Shown: piece by piece, positions 7,794 through 15,800 of the stretch
Layout: each line of letters starts with the position of its first letter
Numbering within the stretch: position 1 is the stretch's first letter
Origin: Bacillota bacterium
Lineage (GTDB): Bacteria; Bacillota; Clostridia; Caldicoprobacterales; Xylanivirgaceae
Assembly: GCA_023621995.1 (NCBI GenBank)
Contig: JAMOAB010000052.1
Coordinates: forward strand, 1 to 33,980
DNA length: 33,980 bases
Direction of reading: 5' to 3'
Notes under the pieces: generated by a model
Databases searched by the model: none
What the model was told of the DNA's origin: nothing
Seen by the model: the letters and a program-made list of their open reading frames with translations, nothing else
Translations under genes and position numbers: made by a program

Positions 7794-9737
7794 CTATCCT
7801 ACTCGGCTACCGCTCTTTATATCATTGTCTACAGTCACAAGCACTAAATTATCTTCATCATCTGATGCAGCTAATATCATACCCTGGGATAGTATACCCC
7901 TTAACTTGACTGGCTTTAGATTGGCCACTAGTACAAGATTTTTGCCTACTAAATCTTCTGGCCTATAATACTCAGCTATACCAGATACTACAGTTCTCAT
8001 TTCATCGCCCAATTCTAGCTCTAGTTTTAAGAGCTTATCTGCATTTTTAACCTTCTGGGCAGATTGCACTTTGGCAACACGCAGATCTATCTTGTCAAAG
8101 TCTTCTATGGTTATCTCATCTATAGTAATTATATTGTCTTCCCCATCTTTAGGTGCAGTTGGTTTAACTGATTCTAGTTCTTTTAACTCTGCCTCAAGAT
8201 CAAGGCGTGGGAATATTATATCGCCCCTTTCAACCTTAGTATTGGCTTCTACTTTGCCAAATGAATCTAGACTATTCCAACCTGTAAACTGCTCCCCTTC
8301 GCTAATACCCAACTGTTCACGAATCTTACTAGGGGTCCTGGTCATAAATGGACTTATGAGTACAGAGATGATACGAAGGGTCTCGGCCAAATTGTAGAGC
8401 ACTGTTCCTAATCTATCCCTCTTCGATGGATCCTTAGCTAATATCCATGGCGTAGTCTCATCTATATATTTGTTTGCCCTACCTATAAGTTTCCAAATCT
8501 CAGCTAGGGCATCGCTCAATTCAAATTGATCCATATGCCCTTCTACCTTATTCCTAGTCTGGAGAGCAAGATCCTTTAGTTCCTCGTCTATAGGCGCCGG
8601 CGCTTTTGGCGATGGAATTATACCATCAAAGTATTTCTCTATCATGGTCACCGTCCTACTTAGTAAGTTTCCAAGGTCATTTGCAAGATCTGAATTTATT
8701 CGATTTACAAGTGCTTCATTGGAAAACACTCCGTCTGAACCAAAGGGCACTTCTCTAAGCAAGAAATATCTTATAGCGTCTAGCCCATACCTCTCTATGA
8801 GCACTACAGGGTCTACCACATTTCCCTTAGACTTAGACATCTTGCCCCCTTCTAGTACAAGCCAACCATGGCCAAACACCTTCTTGGGTAGGGGTTCACC
8901 TAACGCCATCAATAGGGCAGGCCATATTATCGTGTGGAACCTTACGATCTCTTTGCCTACTAGATGTACGTCTGCAGGCCAGTATCTTTTGTATTTTTCA
9001 TCATTTTCACTCATATAGCCTAGTACACTTATATAGGTTGAAAGGGCATCTACCCATACATATATTACATGATCCTCATCAAAGGCGACAGGTATACCCC
9101 ACTTAAAAGATGTACGGGATACACATAGATCTTCAAGGCCTGGCTTTAAGAAATTATTTATCATCTCATTTCGCCTAGATTTAGGCTCTATAAATTCTGT
9201 ATTCTCTTCCATAAGCTCTATAAGATCATCTTGATATTTAGACAATCTAAAAAAGTATGCCTCTTCTTTAACTGGCTGTACATCCCTGCCACAATCGGGA
9301 CATTTTCCATCCACTAGTTGGTGCTCTGTCCAAAACGATTCACAGGGAGTACAATATAGACCTTCGTATTCATCTTTGTATATATCCCCTTGATCATATA
9401 GCTTTTTAAATATTTTCTGTACCACTTTAACGTGTCGATCATCAGTAGTCCGTATAAAGTCATCATAGGATATATCCATGAGTTTCCAAAGATCTATTAC
9501 GCTTGCAACTATCTTGTCCACATATTCCTTTGGGCTCATGCCTTGACTCTTAGCAGTATTTTCTATCTTCTGTCCATGTTCATCAGTTCCAGTTATGAAC
9601 ATTACGTCAAAGCCCTTCATCCTCTTATAGCGAGCTAGTGCATCGGCTGCTACTGTCGTATATGAATGACCTATATGGAGCTTATCGTTTGGATAGTATA
9701 TTGGGGTTGTAATATAGAACGTTCCTCTATCAGACAT
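7794..9737 (-). CDS. metG: Methionyl-tRNA synthetase
   Basis: Charges initiator and elongator tRNA-Met with methionine. The 647-aa class I synthetase has the HIGH signature at H21-H24 and KMSKS at 299-303. A zinc knuckle C129-x2-C132...C146-x2-C149 is present. A C-terminal tRNA-binding OB-fold domain spans about the last 105 residues (beginning near FDKIDLRVAKV), so this is the long, dimeric form. The ATG is preceded by GAGGAG at good spacing. Transcription starts at a consensus promoter near 10.06 kb and passes through a Met T-box leader. tatD follows after 8 bases in the same operon. Confidence 0.97.
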   Translation of the reverse strand: MSDRGTFYITTPIYYPNDKLHIGHSYTTVAADALARYKRMKGFDVMFITGTDEHGQKIENTAKSQGMSPKEYVDKIVASVIDLWKLMDISYDDFIRTTDDRHVKVVQKIFKKLYDQGDIYKDEYEGLYCTPCESFWTEHQLVDGKCPDCGRDVQPVKEEAYFFRLSKYQDDLIELMEENTEFIEPKSRRNEMINNFLKPGLEDLCVSRTSFKWGIPVAFDEDHVIYVWVDALSTYISVLGYMSENDEKYKRYWPADVHLVGKEIVRFHTIIWPALLMALGEPLPKKVFGHGWLVLEGGKMSKSKGNVVDPVVLIERYGLDAIRYFLLREVPFGSDGVFSNEALVNRINSDLANDLGNLLSRTVTMIEKYFDGIIPSPKAPAPIDEELKDLALQTRNKVEGHMDQFELSDALAEIWKLIGRANKYIDETTPWILAKDPSKRDRLGTVLYNLAETLRIISVLISPFMTRTPSKIREQLGISEGEQFTGWNSLDSFGKVEANTKVERGDIIFPRLDLEAELKELESVKPTAPKDGEDNIITIDEITIEDFDKIDLRVAKVQSAQKVKNADKLLKLELELGDEMRTVVSGIAEYYRPEDLVGKNLVLVANLKPVKLRGILSQGMILAASDDEDNLVLVTVDNDIKSGSRVG

Positions 9738-9781
9738 CTAACCACTCCTCATATGTTTTATAATTATTTAAGTCCAATTTT

Positions 9782-10054
9782 AAAAAATAAAAACCTCACC
9801 CCATACAAGGGGCGAGGAAATTCGCGGTACCACCCTATTTTGCCACTGCCTTACGGCAGAAGCCTCTATAGCGATCTAGCAATCGCCTAACCGTGGTAAC
9901 GGAGTCATCCGTGATGACTTACTTAAAATTTTCAGCCATCCTGCTCCAGGGCCATATTCAGTAAATCACCTATCGCTGGCTCTCACCTGCCCCAGCTCTC
10001 TTTTAGATAGGCTCCTTAACCTACTCTTCCCTTCATCGCATTTCGCTCTCATCA
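9782..10054 (-). promoter_or_regulatory. Met-specific T-box riboswitch leader of metG
   Basis: A complete T-box leader on the minus strand. Stem I carries the usual GAGAGCTGGGG and GGTGA...AGCCAGC elements. The specifier loop contains GAATATGG, giving ATG (Met) at 9953-9955, which agrees with the downstream synthetase gene. Stem III contains CTGCCGTAAGGCAG. The conserved T-box AGGGTGGTACCGCG is at 9823-9836. It is followed by an intrinsic terminator, CCTCGCCCC/GGGGTGAGG plus T-run (9782-9817). Uncharged tRNA-Met should stabilise the antiterminator and allow metG expression. Confidence 0.95.
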
Positions 10055-10060
10055 TATCTT

Positions 10061-10089
10061 AATATATGCAACTGTTGGCTATTTGTCAA
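10061..10089 (-). promoter_or_regulatory. Sigma-A promoter of the metG T-box transcript
   Basis: On the minus strand, TTGACA (10084-10089), a 17-base spacer, then TATATT (10061-10066). Transcription would begin near 10054, just before T-box stem I. Confidence 0.88.
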
Positions 10090-10135
10090 GGGAAAAATCC
10101 CATCAATATTATAACCAGCTTTGGGCTAAACTATC

Positions 10136-10855
10136 TCATTTAATCTTTACAATTCCATCTGTATATTCTGGAACTATGGAGATCATATCTTCCTTTAGAC
10201 AGTATAATATATCGTTATAGTAATTAGCTTTCTTAAGCACGTTATAATGTCGAGATTTTTTAAAGACCGATTCTAAGTTACCTTTATATTCTCTATATAT
10301 ATGTCTACACACTAGACCAAGATCATCAAGTTTAAGTTGGCCACTTCCATCGTCCATCCTATATATGATAGCTCCCACCGTTGCAATATCATCTAATGAA
10401 AACTTGCCTTCTGTTCCAGCACATATAAATACTATATCTTCTCCCCTAGATAATATGTAGTCACTTACTGCCTTTGCATTTATGAGTGCACCAAGTATTA
10501 TCTCATTTGCACCTTCCGCCTTTCTAATGGCTTTAGTTCCATTTGTAGTAGTAAATATAATAGTCCTATCCTCCACCATGTCTTTAGTGTATTCAGCTGG
10601 AGAATTGGAAAGATCAAAGCCCTCTATCTTAAGGGCATTTCTCTCACCAGCAAGGAGATAGGCATCCTTTTCATAGTTCTTAGATAGGTTCATTGCCTCT
10701 TCAATCTCTACTACAGGTATTACCTCTTTGCAGCCATTGGCAAGTGAGGTGATTATTGTGCTAGTTGCCCTTAATACATCCACCACCACAACAAGCCTAT
10801 CCTTTATAACCTTATCTTCAACACTGTCATATGTTGCGTATACAGTTACTTTCAT
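10136..10855 (-). CDS. comB: ComB-family protein (2-phosphosulfolactate phosphatase-like)
   Basis: A 239-aa member of the ComB family, named after the coenzyme M pathway enzyme that dephosphorylates 2-phosphosulfolactate. Family motifs are visible: VVDVLRATSTI near the N-terminus (D26, R29), GER, FDLSNSPAEY, TTTNGTKAI and CAGTEGKFSLDD. Family members occur in many bacteria that do not make coenzyme M, so the true substrate here is unknown. The frame opens with a TTG four codons earlier, but that TTG and the next codon form part of the TTGGAGGG ribosome binding site. The ATG at 10855 is therefore the likely start. The gene stands between the spmAB operon and the metG T-box promoter. Confidence 0.85.
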   Translation of the reverse strand: MKVTVYATYDSVEDKVIKDRLVVVVDVLRATSTIITSLANGCKEVIPVVEIEEAMNLSKNYEKDAYLLAGERNALKIEGFDLSNSPAEYTKDMVEDRTIIFTTTNGTKAIRKAEGANEIILGALINAKAVSDYILSRGEDIVFICAGTEGKFSLDDIATVGAIIYRMDDGSGQLKLDDLGLVCRHIYREYKGNLESVFKKSRHYNVLKKANYYNDILYCLKEDMISIVPEYTDGIVKIK

Positions 10856-10986
10856 ATTACCCTCCAAATCTCAAATATGTATAATAACTTGATAAGCTTA
10901 GTCCATATAAAGAAGTATAGTTTCTCAATTATCATATCAAAAAGCACATAAAAATACAAATAAAATATACTTTGCCAAAGCCCAAA

Positions 10987-11018
10987 ACACTATGTCGTTT
11001 TATACTATTTGACGTATC
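10987..11018 (+). repeat. Short dispersed motif, copy B
   Basis: A 32-base relative of the motif at 4039-4069, sharing ACACTA, TTTATACTAT, TGAC and TATC with one inserted T. It lies in the 195-base spacer between spmB and comB, which otherwise shows no clear terminator or gene. Confidence 0.35.
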
Positions 11019-11050
11019 ATTTTGGAAACTTAAGATATCAATTGCATACA

Positions 11051-11581
11051 CTATCCAAACATGAATGTACATATTGCTACAGCTACCAAAAAACCTGTGA
11101 TCTCTGCTATAAGTGCAGCAATTAAAGTATAACGAATATCCTTTATACCGACTGAGCCAAAATATATGGATAGGGTATAGAATATAGTCTCACTAGATCC
11201 CATTGCAGTAGAGGCTACTCTACCTACCAGTGAATCGGCTCCATATGTATTAAACAGCTCTGCAAGAATCCCCAATGACGCCATGCCTGATATGGGACGC
11301 ATTATTATCAACGGAAGTACCTCTGTTGGTATCCCCACTGCTTTGGCCAAGGGAGTCAGTGTAAATATGAATATATCCATGGCTCCTGACGTGCGAAACA
11401 TGGCAATAGCTACAAACATGGCCACAAGGTAGGGCATTATGCGTATAGCTGTGGTAAGACCATCCTTGGCTCCTTCAATAAAGGTGGAATATACATCTAC
11501 ACCCTTCATATGACCATAGATGAGTATAACAGATATGAACAAGGGTAGCGCATATCTAGAGATTATATTTATTATAGCCAT
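11051..11581 (-). CDS. spmB: Spore maturation protein SpmB
   Basis: An integral membrane protein of the nucleoside-recognition (Gate) domain family. With SpmA it is needed for full dehydration of the spore core in Bacillus. The 176-aa product is almost all hydrophobic segments, with the conserved central stretch RPISGMASLG and a GSSETIFYTLSIYFGS segment typical of SpmB. A longer frame exists, but the ATG at 11581 matches the family's N-terminus and overlaps the end of spmA by 10 bases (ATGGCTATAA), which suggests translational coupling. A weak AAAGGTG lies upstream, inside spmA. Confidence 0.93.
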   Translation of the reverse strand: MAIINIISRYALPLFISVILIYGHMKGVDVYSTFIEGAKDGLTTAIRIMPYLVAMFVAIAMFRTSGAMDIFIFTLTPLAKAVGIPTEVLPLIIMRPISGMASLGILAELFNTYGADSLVGRVASTAMGSSETIFYTLSIYFGSVGIKDIRYTLIAALIAEITGFLVAVAICTFMFG

Positions 11582-12165
11582 CTTTGTAGCACCTTTGCCA
11601 ATATTATTCCAACAGTAGTAGAACATATGGTGGCAATGAGGGTTGTACCAACTATCTCAGACGGATTTGCTGAACCTGCACTACTTCGCATGGCAATTAC
11701 AGTGGCAGGTATTAGCTGTACTGACGATGCATTTATGACTAAAAACATACACATGGCATCTGTAGCACGACGCTTATCCCTATTTAGGTCTTGAAGGTGT
11801 TCCATTGCCTTTACACCAAATGGTGTGGCGGCATTCCCAAGTCCTAACATATTTGCTGCCATATTCATGGCCATGGCTCCCATAGCTGGGTGATCTTTAG
11901 GTACCCCAGGAAATAAAAAGGCCAAAACGCCTCCCATCTTCTTGGAAAGTGCCTTTATAAGGCCTGAGCGCTCAGCTATCTTCATAAGTCCTAACCACAT
12001 GGAATATATGCCTATAAATCCAAAACATAGTTCAACTGCCTTTGCCGCACCTTCCATCCCTGCCTGTACCACTTTATCTACATTGCCATTTAAAAGCCCT
12101 AAAAAGATTCCAAAGAGCATCATAAAAAGCCATATAACCCCTACCCCATTTATATCACTCCCCAA
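11572..12165 (-). CDS. spmA: Spore maturation protein SpmA
   Basis: The membrane partner of SpmB, acting in spore core dehydration and heat resistance. The 197-aa product shows the family motifs WLGLMKIAERSGL, DHPAMGAMAMNMAANMLGLG, NAATPFGVKAME and INASSVQLIPATVIA. The start is less certain than the body. TTG at 12165 (AAGG 8 bases upstream) is the only usual start codon near the position where homologues begin. An ATG at about residue 15 would cut into the first membrane helix. It is first gene of the spmA-spmB operon, divergent from abrB. Confidence 0.92.
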   Translation of the reverse strand: MGSDINGVGVIWLFMMLFGIFLGLLNGNVDKVVQAGMEGAAKAVELCFGFIGIYSMWLGLMKIAERSGLIKALSKKMGGVLAFLFPGVPKDHPAMGAMAMNMAANMLGLGNAATPFGVKAMEHLQDLNRDKRRATDAMCMFLVINASSVQLIPATVIAMRSSAGSANPSEIVGTTLIATICSTTVGIILAKVLQRWL

Positions 12166-12205
12166 ACAACTTACCTTGTCTATTGATATGCCCAGTTACC
12201 TGTCC

Positions 12206-12214
12206 ATTATAACA
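12206..12214 (-). promoter_or_regulatory. Extended -10 promoter candidate for spmAB
   Basis: On the minus strand, TGTTATAAT (TG-n-TATAAT) lies about 40 bases upstream of the spmA start. No sigma-A -35 is visible. A TCATATT (12225-12231) 13 bases upstream resembles a sigma-E -35, as would suit a sporulation gene, but the -10 does not fit the sigma-E consensus well. Confidence 0.5.
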
Positions 12215-12273
12215 ATATTTTAGGAATATGAGACTTTTATAGGTATATATATGATTTTTTACCTAAAATTCGG

Positions 12274-12302
12274 TTGACTTTTAATGGAATTATTGGTAAT
12301 AT
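12274..12302 (+). promoter_or_regulatory. Sigma-A promoter of abrB
   Basis: TTGACT (12274-12279), a 17-base spacer, then TAATAT (12297-12302). Transcription would begin about 38 bases before the abrB start codon. Confidence 0.8.
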
Positions 12303-12347
12303 AAATATGTAGGATGTTGTCGAATTTTGTTTGAAGGAGGGGCACGT

Positions 12348-12662
12348 ATGAAGTCTACAGGCATTGTTAGAAAAGTAGATGAGCTTGGTCGAGTAGTTAT
12401 CCCTATTGAGCTTCGACGTACACTTGGTATTGAAGAAAAAGATGCCCTTGAGATATATGTAGATAAAGAACACATAATACTCAAAAAATATGAGCCTGCA
12501 TGTATCTTTTGCGAAGATGCTAGAGACGTCCAAGTATATAAAGGAAAAAATATATGCAAAAGATGTCTAACAGAACTTGCTAGTCAAGGCAGGGAACTAC
12601 TTGAAGAGCAAACCATTGAATACGAAGAAGAACATAGAGATTCAACACAACCAACATTTTAA
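12348..12662 (+). CDS. abrB: AbrB-family transition-state regulator with C-terminal Cys4 motif
   Basis: A 104-aa DNA-binding protein. Residues 1 to about 48 are nearly identical to the AbrB/SpoVT swapped-hairpin DNA-binding domain (KSTGIVRKVDELGRVVIPIE, LRRTLGI). This domain represses post-exponential genes in Bacillus. The C-terminal half differs from Bacillus AbrB. It has C52-x2-C55 and C70-x2-C73, a probable zinc-binding ribbon, and ends in an acidic tail. The frame opens 7 codons earlier with TTG, but those codons contain the GAAGGAGGGG ribosome binding site, so the ATG at 12348 is the start. It is monocistronic, with its own promoter and terminator. It lies between rsmI and spmA/metG, close to its Bacillus neighbourhood but on the opposite strand. 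Confidence 0.94.
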   Translation: MKSTGIVRKVDELGRVVIPIELRRTLGIEEKDALEIYVDKEHIILKKYEPACIFCEDARDVQVYKGKNICKRCLTELASQGRELLEEQTIEYEEEHRDSTQPTF

Positions 12663-12680
12663 AATTCACTATATTTAAAT

Positions 12681-12703
12681 AAAAGCAGCCAAAGGCTGCT
12701 TTT
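12681..12703. terminator. Bidirectional terminator between abrB and rsmI
   Basis: A 10-bp perfect stem AAAAGCAGCC / GGCTGCTTTT with an AAA loop, flanked by A and T runs. It serves abrB (+) and rsmI (-). Confidence 0.88.
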
Positions 12704-12716
12704 TCTGTCTTATATC

Positions 12717-13556
12717 TTATATATCGATACTATACTTGTACACCTCTGATTTGGGGATACCTCTGTCTTTTGCCACCTGTTTGATAGCCTTTTTCTTGTC
12801 TAACCCAGCTTCCATGTACTTCTCTATATGTTCCCTTATAGTTATATCTTTAAACCTATATATATCATCACCAGGCGTAATACCCTCTACAACTATTACA
12901 AATTCGCCCTTTATATCCCTTTCGCTAAATATCTCTACTATCTCATCTAGTGTACCCCGTACTACCTCTTCATGTAACTTTGTTATCTCCCGGACCACAG
13001 CTCCCTGCCTATCCCCACCAAAGACTTCAGCAAATTCTCTTAGAGTATCTTTAATCCTGTGGGGCGCCTCATAGAAGATCATGGTACGCTCTTCTTCCCT
13101 TAGCCTATTTAACCTTTCATGTCTTTCACCCTTACTACTGGTAGATAGAAAACCTTCAAACACAAATCTATCAGTGGGTAACCCTGATAACACCAAAGCC
13201 ACTGCAAAAGCAGTAGCACCTGGCATGACAGTTGGGGTTATACCTGCGTCCCAAGCCTCCCTTACAATATCAGCCCCTGGATCAGATATACCTGGCATAC
13301 CTGCATCAGAAACCAATGCAACGTCATACCCCTCGTCTACGAGAGTTAATATCTTCTCTCCTGCCCTATGTTTATTATGTTCATGATAGCTTATTAGAGG
13401 TTTTTGTATGTCATAGTGGTTTAAAAGCTTTAGGGTGTGCCTAGTATCCTCAGCTGCTATGTAGTCAACTTCCCTTAAAGTATTTAGCACCCTAAGGGTT
13501 ATATCTTCCAAATTGCCAATAGGTGTTGCACATAGTATGAGTTTACCTTGGGCCAT
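12717..13556 (-). CDS. rsmI: 16S rRNA (cytidine(1402)-2'-O)-methyltransferase RsmI
   Basis: A SAM-dependent tetrapyrrole-methylase-fold enzyme that 2'-O-methylates C1402 in the decoding centre of 16S rRNA. Recognised by ATPIGNLEDIT near the N-terminus, AAEDTRHT, SDAGMPGISDPG and YEAPHRIKDTL. It has the usual C-terminal helical extension. Three in-frame ATG codons lie at 13565, 13562 and 13556. The last has the best spacing (9 bases) from AAAGGGG and gives a 279-aa product starting just before the conserved region. It overlaps the end of the upstream methyltransferase gene by 14 bases, indicating one operon. The Bacillus counterpart yabC has the same neighbours, with yazA in between, which is missing here. 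Confidence 0.93.
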   Translation of the reverse strand: MAQGKLILCATPIGNLEDITLRVLNTLREVDYIAAEDTRHTLKLLNHYDIQKPLISYHEHNKHRAGEKILTLVDEGYDVALVSDAGMPGISDPGADIVREAWDAGITPTVMPGATAFAVALVLSGLPTDRFVFEGFLSTSSKGERHERLNRLREEERTMIFYEAPHRIKDTLREFAEVFGGDRQGAVVREITKLHEEVVRGTLDEIVEIFSERDIKGEFVIVVEGITPGDDIYRFKDITIREHIEKYMEAGLDKKKAIKQVAKDRGIPKSEVYKYSIDI

Positions 13557-14307
13557 CTCCATCATCCCCTTTCAAGCCGTATATGTGCAATATCTCTTCA
13601 GTATACGCACCACACTCATCATATACATATAGGGGAGGAAGCCACTTGAGATGGGGTTTACCACCTAGTACCCCTTCTATAAGCATGAGATTTGGCGACT
13701 TGCCAAAAGTAGGATGCACAAGCCTTATCCTCTTCGGCTCTAGCCTTACATTTCTCATACCTGTTACAATATCCATAAACCTGTCTGGCCTATGGACCAT
13801 AGCAAATTTGCCACCAAATTTCAAGAGATTAGAGGCTGCACTTAGGACATCATCTAATGTACACATAACTTCATGGCGTGCTATTGCCTTAGAATCCTTA
13901 GGATTTATAAACCCACTACCTAGTTTTTTATATGGTGGATTGGAGACTACCACGTCCCACCTAGCCCTGCCTAGCCAATTTAAATCTGTCCGTAGATCCC
14001 CGTGTACTATGGATATCCTGTCCTCCAACATATTTAATATTACACTCCTTTGTGCCATCTCCACCATGTCTTCTTGTATCTCTATACCTGTAATAGTGGA
14101 AGCTCCTGTCTTGGCAGCCATGAGTATAGGTATTATGCCAGTACCAGTACCAAGATCTACTACCCTGTCCCCCGGCTTTACCTTTACAAAGTTTGATAGA
14201 AGTACTGCATCCATGCCAAAGCAAAATTTTGTCCTATCTTGTATTATCTTATATCCCTTTATCTGTAAATCATCTAGGCATTCGCCTTCCTTTAATAGTA
14301 AGTCCAT
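13543..14307 (-). CDS. tRNA1(Val) adenine-N6-methyltransferase-like protein (YabB/TrmN6 family)
   Basis: A class I SAM-dependent N6-adenine methyltransferase; the E. coli relative modifies A37 of tRNA-Val. The 254-aa protein has the SAM motif VVDLGTGTGIIP (49-60) and the N6-amino methylation motif N123-P-P-Y126. An FGMDAVLLSNF segment typical of the family lies near the N-terminus. The ATG follows GGAGAGG. The tlpA-like gene ends 20 bases upstream and rsmI overlaps its 3' end, so the genes are probably co-transcribed. Its exact tRNA target in this organism is inferred from the family only. Confidence 0.88.
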   Translation of the reverse strand: MDLLLKEGECLDDLQIKGYKIIQDRTKFCFGMDAVLLSNFVKVKPGDRVVDLGTGTGIIPILMAAKTGASTITGIEIQEDMVEMAQRSVILNMLEDRISIVHGDLRTDLNWLGRARWDVVVSNPPYKKLGSGFINPKDSKAIARHEVMCTLDDVLSAASNLLKFGGKFAMVHRPDRFMDIVTGMRNVRLEPKRIRLVHPTFGKSPNLMLIEGVLGGKPHLKWLPPLYVYDECGAYTEEILHIYGLKGDDGDGPR

Positions 14308-14327
14308 TTACCTCTCCATATAATTTT

Positions 14328-15017
14328 TTATTGTTGTGCAAGTTTAATAAACTTTTCCATATATTCCTTATCTATAAATATACCAGGTCTAACATACCTT
14401 ATAGTTCCACCTTTGTCAATGATAAAAGTAGTGGGAATACCTATCATAGGATATATTGAATTATAGATATCCATAACTTTATCGTCTGAATCTAGGAGCA
14501 CAGTAAATGTATAGCCCTCATCTTTTATAAATTTAGCTACCTTCTCCTTTGCCTTCTTACTGTCACTCCCTCCCCTAAGTTCTAGGGAAGTTGAGTTGAC
14601 AGCCAGTATTACAACGTCTTCATATTCATCATGGATCTCTTGCATATGGGGCATCTCTGCTTTACATGGTGGACACCAAGTTGCCCAAAAGTTTAAGAAT
14701 ACTATCTTGTCCTTATAATCCGATAACACCACCTTATTGCCTTCAAGATCTACAAGTTCAAAGTCCTCCAGTTCCCTATCTATAGTCATATAATCTTGCC
14801 CTTCTACAAGGTCTACCTTTAAATCGGAGAGCTCTTCTTCAGAGTTCTTCCTTCCATCACCTACTCCATCTTGTGTAGCCTGTTCTCCTACCGTATTAGA
14901 TGGGTCAGGAAATGTATTTGGTCCAGTATCATCGCTCTTTCCACAGCCTGTATACATAAACATAGATGCTACAAACACTACAAAAAGTGCTACGACAATA
15001 TATGCCTTTCTATTCAT
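14328..15017 (-). CDS. TlpA-like thioredoxin-fold lipoprotein (thiol-disulfide oxidoreductase)
   Basis: An extracytoplasmic membrane-anchored redoxin of 229 aa. A hydrophobic N-terminus ends at C25 (MYTGC), a plausible though not textbook lipobox. It is followed by a Ser/Asp/Gly-rich linker to about residue 80 and an AhpC/TSA-type redoxin domain with W-A-T-W-C115-P-P-C118. The cis-Pro is in GIPTTF. It probably receives electrons from the CcdA membrane protein encoded just upstream and reduces exported proteins. The frame opens 12 codons earlier, but the ATG at 15017 has AAAGGG 8 bases upstream and begins the signal sequence directly. It lies 108 bases after ccdA and 20 bases before the methyltransferase gene. 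Confidence 0.9.
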   Translation of the reverse strand: MNRKAYIVVALFVVFVASMFMYTGCGKSDDTGPNTFPDPSNTVGEQATQDGVGDGRKNSEEELSDLKVDLVEGQDYMTIDRELEDFELVDLEGNKVVLSDYKDKIVFLNFWATWCPPCKAEMPHMQEIHDEYEDVVILAVNSTSLELRGGSDSKKAKEKVAKFIKDEGYTFTVLLDSDDKVMDIYNSIYPMIGIPTTFIIDKGGTIRYVRPGIFIDKEYMEKFIKLAQQ

Positions 15018-15125
15018 ATGATACACCCTTTCTCTTTTAATAGTTCTACTCATATCGCTCTTTGAATAATATCCATACCTATAGATCTATATGCGTAATT
15101 GAGTCTCTAACCTATAAGTACATTA

Positions 15126-15800
15126 TTATAAGATATTGAAGAACATGAGAATTCCTATCAACATAAGTAATATGCCACTTATCTTCTTGATTAAGTCCAT
15201 ATATTTATAGAGATTCTTAAATCGATCCCACATAGTACCCATGAGAAGGGCCATAACAATAAATGGAACTCCAAGCCCCAAAGAATATACTCCAAGGAGC
15301 CCCATACCTGCAGACAAGGTTTCAACATTGCTTGCCATGAGTAACACCGAGGTAAGTATAGGGCCTATACACGGTGTCCAACCAAAGCTAAATCCCATGC
15401 CAATGAGTATGGATGTTATAAACGATGGAGCATTGCTCTTTTGTATCTGCCGACGCTTTTCGCGGTTTAAAAATGGTATATCTACAAATCCAGCATGGAA
15501 GAGTCCAAATACTATTATTAGAATGCCGCTTATCTTTCGTATAATGTATTGATGCTGCCTTAAAAATTTTCCAAGAGATGTGGCTGCCGCTCCAAGGGCA
15601 ATAAAGACTATGGAAAACCCCAGTACAAAGCCTATAGAGTTTAACATAAGTTTACTCTTTGAGCTGTCTTCTCCAATATCTTGCACCGACTGACCTGTGA
15701 GATAGGTGAGATATACTGGAATGAGTGGCAACACACAAGGTGATAGAAAGGATGCCAACCCCTCTAGGAATACTGTTATAAAATATACATTACTTGCCAA
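15126..15800 (-). CDS. ccdA: CcdA-type thiol-disulfide interchange membrane protein
   Basis: Moves reducing equivalents from cytoplasmic thioredoxin across the membrane to extracytoplasmic thiol proteins. The 224-aa protein has about six hydrophobic segments. Its two catalytic cysteines sit in the family motifs SPCVLPLIPVYLTYLTG (C22) and GWTPCIGPIL (C144). The start is TTG at 15800, preceded by GGGAGG at 7 bases. The adjacent TlpA-like lipoprotein is the expected partner. Confidence 0.93.
   Translation of the reverse strand: MASNVYFITVFLEGLASFLSPCVLPLIPVYLTYLTGQSVQDIGEDSSKSKLMLNSIGFVLGFSIVFIALGAAATSLGKFLRQHQYIIRKISGILIIVFGLFHAGFVDIPFLNREKRRQIQKSNAPSFITSILIGMGFSFGWTPCIGPILTSVLLMASNVETLSAGMGLLGVYSLGLGVPFIVMALLMGTMWDRFKNLYKYMDLIKKISGILLMLIGILMFFNIL

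Noticed and set aside
12237-12559. Minus-strand open frames of 89-98 aa opposite abrB
   Set aside because: They are antisense to a clearly conserved abrB gene with its own promoter, ribosome binding site and terminator.
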